Below are positions 6,107 to 8,055 of a stretch of DNA of 8,055 bases, one piece after another; position 1 is the first letter of the stretch; each line of letters begins with the position of its first letter. Both the position numbers and the translations under genes were made by a program. The DNA is taken from contig CAJMSL010000093.1 in the NCBI GenBank assembly GCA_905216045.1, positions 1 to 8,055 on the forward strand, given 5' to 3'. The notes beneath the pieces are model-generated. The model had not been told where the DNA came from and searched no databases. It saw nothing but the letters and a program-made list of their open reading frames with translations. Origin of the DNA: an uncultured bacterium. Its GTDB lineage: Bacteria > Actinomycetota > Coriobacteriia > Coriobacteriales > Coriobacteriaceae.

Positions 6107-7096
6107 CTACTTAAAGTCAAAGCGCGAATCGATATAGGCGCGGGGCGACTTGATCATCAGGCGCAAGTCGGTCTCGCCGCGTGGGTCGAAGAGCGACAGG
6201 TCAAAGCGACCGGCATCCCAATCGGCCTTGAGCTCGGGCGATGCCTTCTCCCAAAACCGCTCACGCAACTCATCGACCAGACGCTCGTCATTCCAGCGGT
6301 ACGTATCGACCTTCATGCGCATTAAAATGCCCTGAAGCTGAGCCTTGAGCTCGGGGCGCCCATCCAAAAAGCGTTGCATCTCGGCATATTCGTCGCACAC
6401 GCAAAACACTTTGTTGGGCGAATTAACAGAGCTCTTCTCGTTATCCTGGCGATAGCACAAAATGGGATTCGCAATAAACGCAGCACGCTCGGCGCACGCC
6501 CAAACCTTAAAGTTAAAGCCTGCGTCCTGATACGATGCACCCGGCGTGGGAAGGAACCGAATCTGATTGGCGTTGAGGAACTCGCGTCGATAGATGGCAG
6601 ACCAAATGGAAGGCTTGCGGTAGAAGATACCCGGGCGATCGACGGGGCGATACGCCGCACCCGTCATATGCTCGTCGATAATCCCAAACAGCTCTCGGCG
6701 CTCGCTGGGCGTGGACCAATACAAGTAAAAGTCGCCCTTAACGACATCGGCATGCTCGGCGTCGGCCTTGGCAACCAGCTTTTGAAGCGAATCCTCGAAC
6801 ATAAAGTCATCGGATTCCAAAATGCCCACGTACTCGCCACGCGCCATCTCCAGGCCGCGGTTCATCGAATCGCCGTAGCCGCTGTTAGCCTTGTCGATCA
6901 TCTTGACGCGCGCATCGCGCTCCATGTACTCGCGGATGATATCCGGCGAGCTATCGGTAGAGCCGTCATTGATGCAGATGATCTCGATGTCCTCGAGCGT
7001 CTGCGCAATGGCAGAATCGAGGCACTCGCGTAAGTAGCGCTCAACATTGCAGATGGGAACAAGCAGCGAAACTTTAGGGGTATCAGAGTTCTGCAA
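6107..7096 (-). CDS. Family 2 glycosyltransferase with TTG start
   Basis: This 329-residue GT2 enzyme should transfer a sugar during capsule or exopolysaccharide assembly on the cytoplasmic side of the membrane. It shows KVSLLVPICNVERYLRECLD (8-27), CINDGSTDSSPDII (41-54), KANSGYGDSMNRGLEMARGE (69-88) and ILESDD (92-97) as the metal/donor site. SIWSAIYRREF (163-173), ASYQDAGFNFKVW (187-199) with the likely catalytic Asp at 191, and CYRQDNEKSSV (214-224) follow. This variant, with SGYG and YQD, is a common GT2 subgroup in exopolysaccharide loci. The start is TTG at 7096: a perfect AGGAGG sits 5 bases upstream and no earlier or nearby ATG exists. It is the first complete gene of the leftward block. 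The frame ends in TAG at 6109-6107 but stays open for another 42 codons, so the natural C-terminus may have been longer. Confidence 0.9.
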   Translation of the reverse strand: MQNSDTPKVSLLVPICNVERYLRECLDSAIAQTLEDIEIICINDGSTDSSPDIIREYMERDARVKMIDKANSGYGDSMNRGLEMARGEYVGILESDDFMFEDSLQKLVAKADAEHADVVKGDFYLYWSTPSERRELFGIIDEHMTGAAYRPVDRPGIFYRKPSIWSAIYRREFLNANQIRFLPTPGASYQDAGFNFKVWACAERAAFIANPILCYRQDNEKSSVNSPNKVFCVCDEYAEMQRFLDGRPELKAQLQGILMRMKVDTYRWNDERLVDELRERFWEKASPELKADWDAGRFDLSLFDPRGETDLRLMIKSPRAYIDSRFDFK

Positions 7097-7107
7097 GAGA
7101 ACCTCCT
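7094..7107 (-). promoter_or_regulatory. AGGAGG ribosome binding site with TTG start
   Basis: On the minus strand AGGAGG occupies 7107-7102 and TTCTC fills 7101-7097 before the TTG codon at 7096-7094. The perfect Shine-Dalgarno with a 5-base spacer, and a GT2 motif beginning eight residues later, decide the start. It is the strongest ribosome binding site seen in the glycan block. Confidence 0.75.
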
Positions 7108-7130
7108 GTTGAATAGCGTGTAACAGGGTT

Positions 7131-7139
7131 ATTTTAGCA
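7131..7139 (-). promoter_or_regulatory. Possible extended -10 promoter of the GT2 operon
   Basis: The minus strand reads TGCTAAAAT from 7139 to 7131, one mismatch from the extended -10 consensus TGnTATAAT. Transcription would start near 7124, giving a short leader before the AGGAGG at 7107. No good -35 hexamer is present, as the upstream bases are GC-rich. A small GCCG/CGGC hairpin lies just before it. The position, in the only sizeable gap between the partial ORF and the operon, makes a promoter plausible, but the evidence is weak. Confidence 0.3.
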
Positions 7140-7170
7140 GCCGAGTTGCGGCGGGCGGCAGCGCTTGGAA

Positions 7171-8055
7171 TTAGATAAAGCGCTCCAGGCAGGCCTTGAG
7201 ACCGCGAGTCGAAAGATAAAACAGCGTGGCGTCTGCCATCGAAACGCCCGAGGTCGCCACAACGAGCTTATGGGCGACACGGCGAACGGCGCCCTTAGCA
7301 GGCATATCCGCCCACTCCGTTCCCAAAAAAGTCGTGAAATCCATATTGACGCGACCGGCCACACGACGGAAACCATCGGCGTCCAGACGCGCCAAGTCAA
7401 ACACAATTAGGTCCAAAAACCAAGTTATCAGCTCGCCGGGACACAGGTCCAAAAGGCCGTAGGCCGCCCAGTCCTCCAAGACTTCCTCGAGCATTCTCAT
7501 GTGGGCGTCAAGCTTTTTGGCGCGAGCATCGGCACTGTTGAACTCGTGCGTTGCCGAGTCGTTCTCCATCACGTAGTGGTAAAACTTGTCCGGCATGACT
7601 ACGGTCTTGCGGGCAAGCGCATAGGCCGCAAATTGGAATACGACATCCTCGCCCAAGGCCAAGCCGGGAGCAAAGCGAATGCCTTCGCGATTGAGCAGCT
7701 CGCGCGAAAAAGCCGCGCGGCACGCATAGGGCTGTGCGTTTGCGTGGAACAGCAGCTGGGGATCACGAGGGCCGAAGGTACTAGCTTTGGGGCTCATGAG
7801 TTGCTGGACGCGCGTGGGTGCGGCGTCGGACGGCTCGCAAACGCCACCGAATACGGCGCCCTCGGCATCCAACGACACCATGGCCTGCAGCCCGCGCTCC
7901 GCCGGGTGGGCGACGAAGTACTCGACGGCGTCATCAGCGTAGGGACGGTAGCCCAGCATATTCTGGCCGCGGAACAGCATCTGCAGCTTCTGGTGCGGCA
8001 GTTCCTTGCGCAGGATGCGCAGACGCTCCCAAGGATCCTCGTCCAGAAAGCGGAA
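7171..8055 (-). CDS. Partial chimeric ORF: OadA/PycB-like N-terminus joined to a GT2 C-terminal half
   Basis: The frame is open from the window's right edge to TAA at 7173-7171 (294 visible codons), so the 5' end lies outside. The ATG at 7980 falls inside a conserved block and is not the true start. Visible residues 1-49 include FRFLDEDPWERLRILRKELP, LQMLFRGQNMLGYRPYADD and VEYFVA, which are hallmarks of the carboxyltransferase TIM barrel of oxaloacetate decarboxylase alpha and pyruvate carboxylase. From about residue 67 on it reads like the second half of a GT2 enzyme: FGGVCEPSDAAPTR, LMSPKAST, PYACRAAFSRELLNREGIRF (109-128), LGEDVVFQFAAYALARKT (134-151). This parallels GT2 residues 115-199 of the gene ending at 4898. 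The GT2 nucleotide-binding half (DGS and DxD motifs) and most of the carboxyltransferase barrel are missing. Neither activity is expected, so it is a recombination-born pseudogene or an assembly join. The switch lies at about 7855-7911. Confidence 0.7.
   Translation of the reverse strand, partial: FRFLDEDPWERLRILRKELPHQKLQMLFRGQNMLGYRPYADDAVEYFVAHPAERGLQAMVSLDAEGAVFGGVCEPSDAAPTRVQQLMSPKASTFGPRDPQLLFHANAQPYACRAAFSRELLNREGIRFAPGLALGEDVVFQFAAYALARKTVVMPDKFYHYVMENDSATHEFNSADARAKKLDAHMRMLEEVLEDWAAYGLLDLCPGELITWFLDLIVFDLARLDADGFRRVAGRVNMDFTTFLGTEWADMPAKGAVRRVAHKLVVATSGVSMADATLFYLSTRGLKACLERFI

Noticed and set aside
5063..6325. Plus-strand open frame of 420 codons running opposite two GT2 genes and the gap between them
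   Set aside because: It crosses two clearly coding minus-strand genes, shows no recognisable motif, and its composition is that of an antisense shadow.
7140..7160. Small GC hairpin (GCCG/CGGC) downstream of the chimeric ORF as a terminator
   Set aside because: The stem is only 4 bp and is followed by TGCTAAAATAA, not a T-run on the coding strand. An extended -10 reading fits better.
1..8055. CRISPR array, tRNA, rRNA or insertion sequence
   Set aside because: I saw no regularly spaced direct repeats of spacer size, no tRNA-like cloverleaf with conserved loops, no rRNA motifs, and no transposase-like protein or terminal inverted repeats.

Overview
The window looks like part of a high-GC Gram-positive gut anaerobe, most likely a Coriobacteriia member such as a Collinsella relative. 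That is an inference from GC-rich coding DNA, AGGAGG-type ribosome binding sites, clustered family 2 glycosyltransferases (GT2) and an oxaloacetate-decarboxylase-like fragment. There is no rRNA or other marker gene to confirm it. No tRNA, rRNA, CRISPR array, transposase or integrase was seen.

Layout. (1) 45-605, minus strand: a small membrane-anchored protein of unknown function. (2) 606-987: a gene-free, AT-rich divergent region with palindromes, an 8-bp inverted repeat, repeated TATCG words and a possible 25-codon ORF. (3) 988-2414, plus strand: a two-gene unit with an ATGA overlap, encoding a DUF4869-type protein and a P-loop ATPase whose C-terminal half carries Toprim/OLD-like motifs. (4) 2411-7096, minus strand: a surface-glycan block made of a GT2 enzyme with a TTG start, a 40-codon small ORF, a second GT2 enzyme and an 828-residue protein with two GT-A domains. 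(5) 7171-8055, minus strand: an ORF running off the right edge. Its N-terminal ~49 visible residues read as the carboxyltransferase domain of oxaloacetate decarboxylase alpha / pyruvate carboxylase, and the rest reads as the C-terminal half of a GT2 enzyme.

How the genes work together. The minus-strand enzymes would add sugars in succession to a capsule, exopolysaccharide or teichoic-acid-like polymer at the inner face of the membrane. They are packed as a translationally coupled operon. The plus-strand pair looks like a self-contained accessory module of unknown job, possibly defence or nucleic-acid related. It meets the glycan operon tail to tail, and both stop codons share one CTAG.

Most notable points: the in-frame OadA::GT2 chimera at 7171-8055; the whole 7096-to-2411 block lying in one reading frame broken only by three amber (TAG) codons; the 40-codon small ORF directly in frame after one of those ambers; and the DUF4869 plus ATPase/Toprim-like pair.
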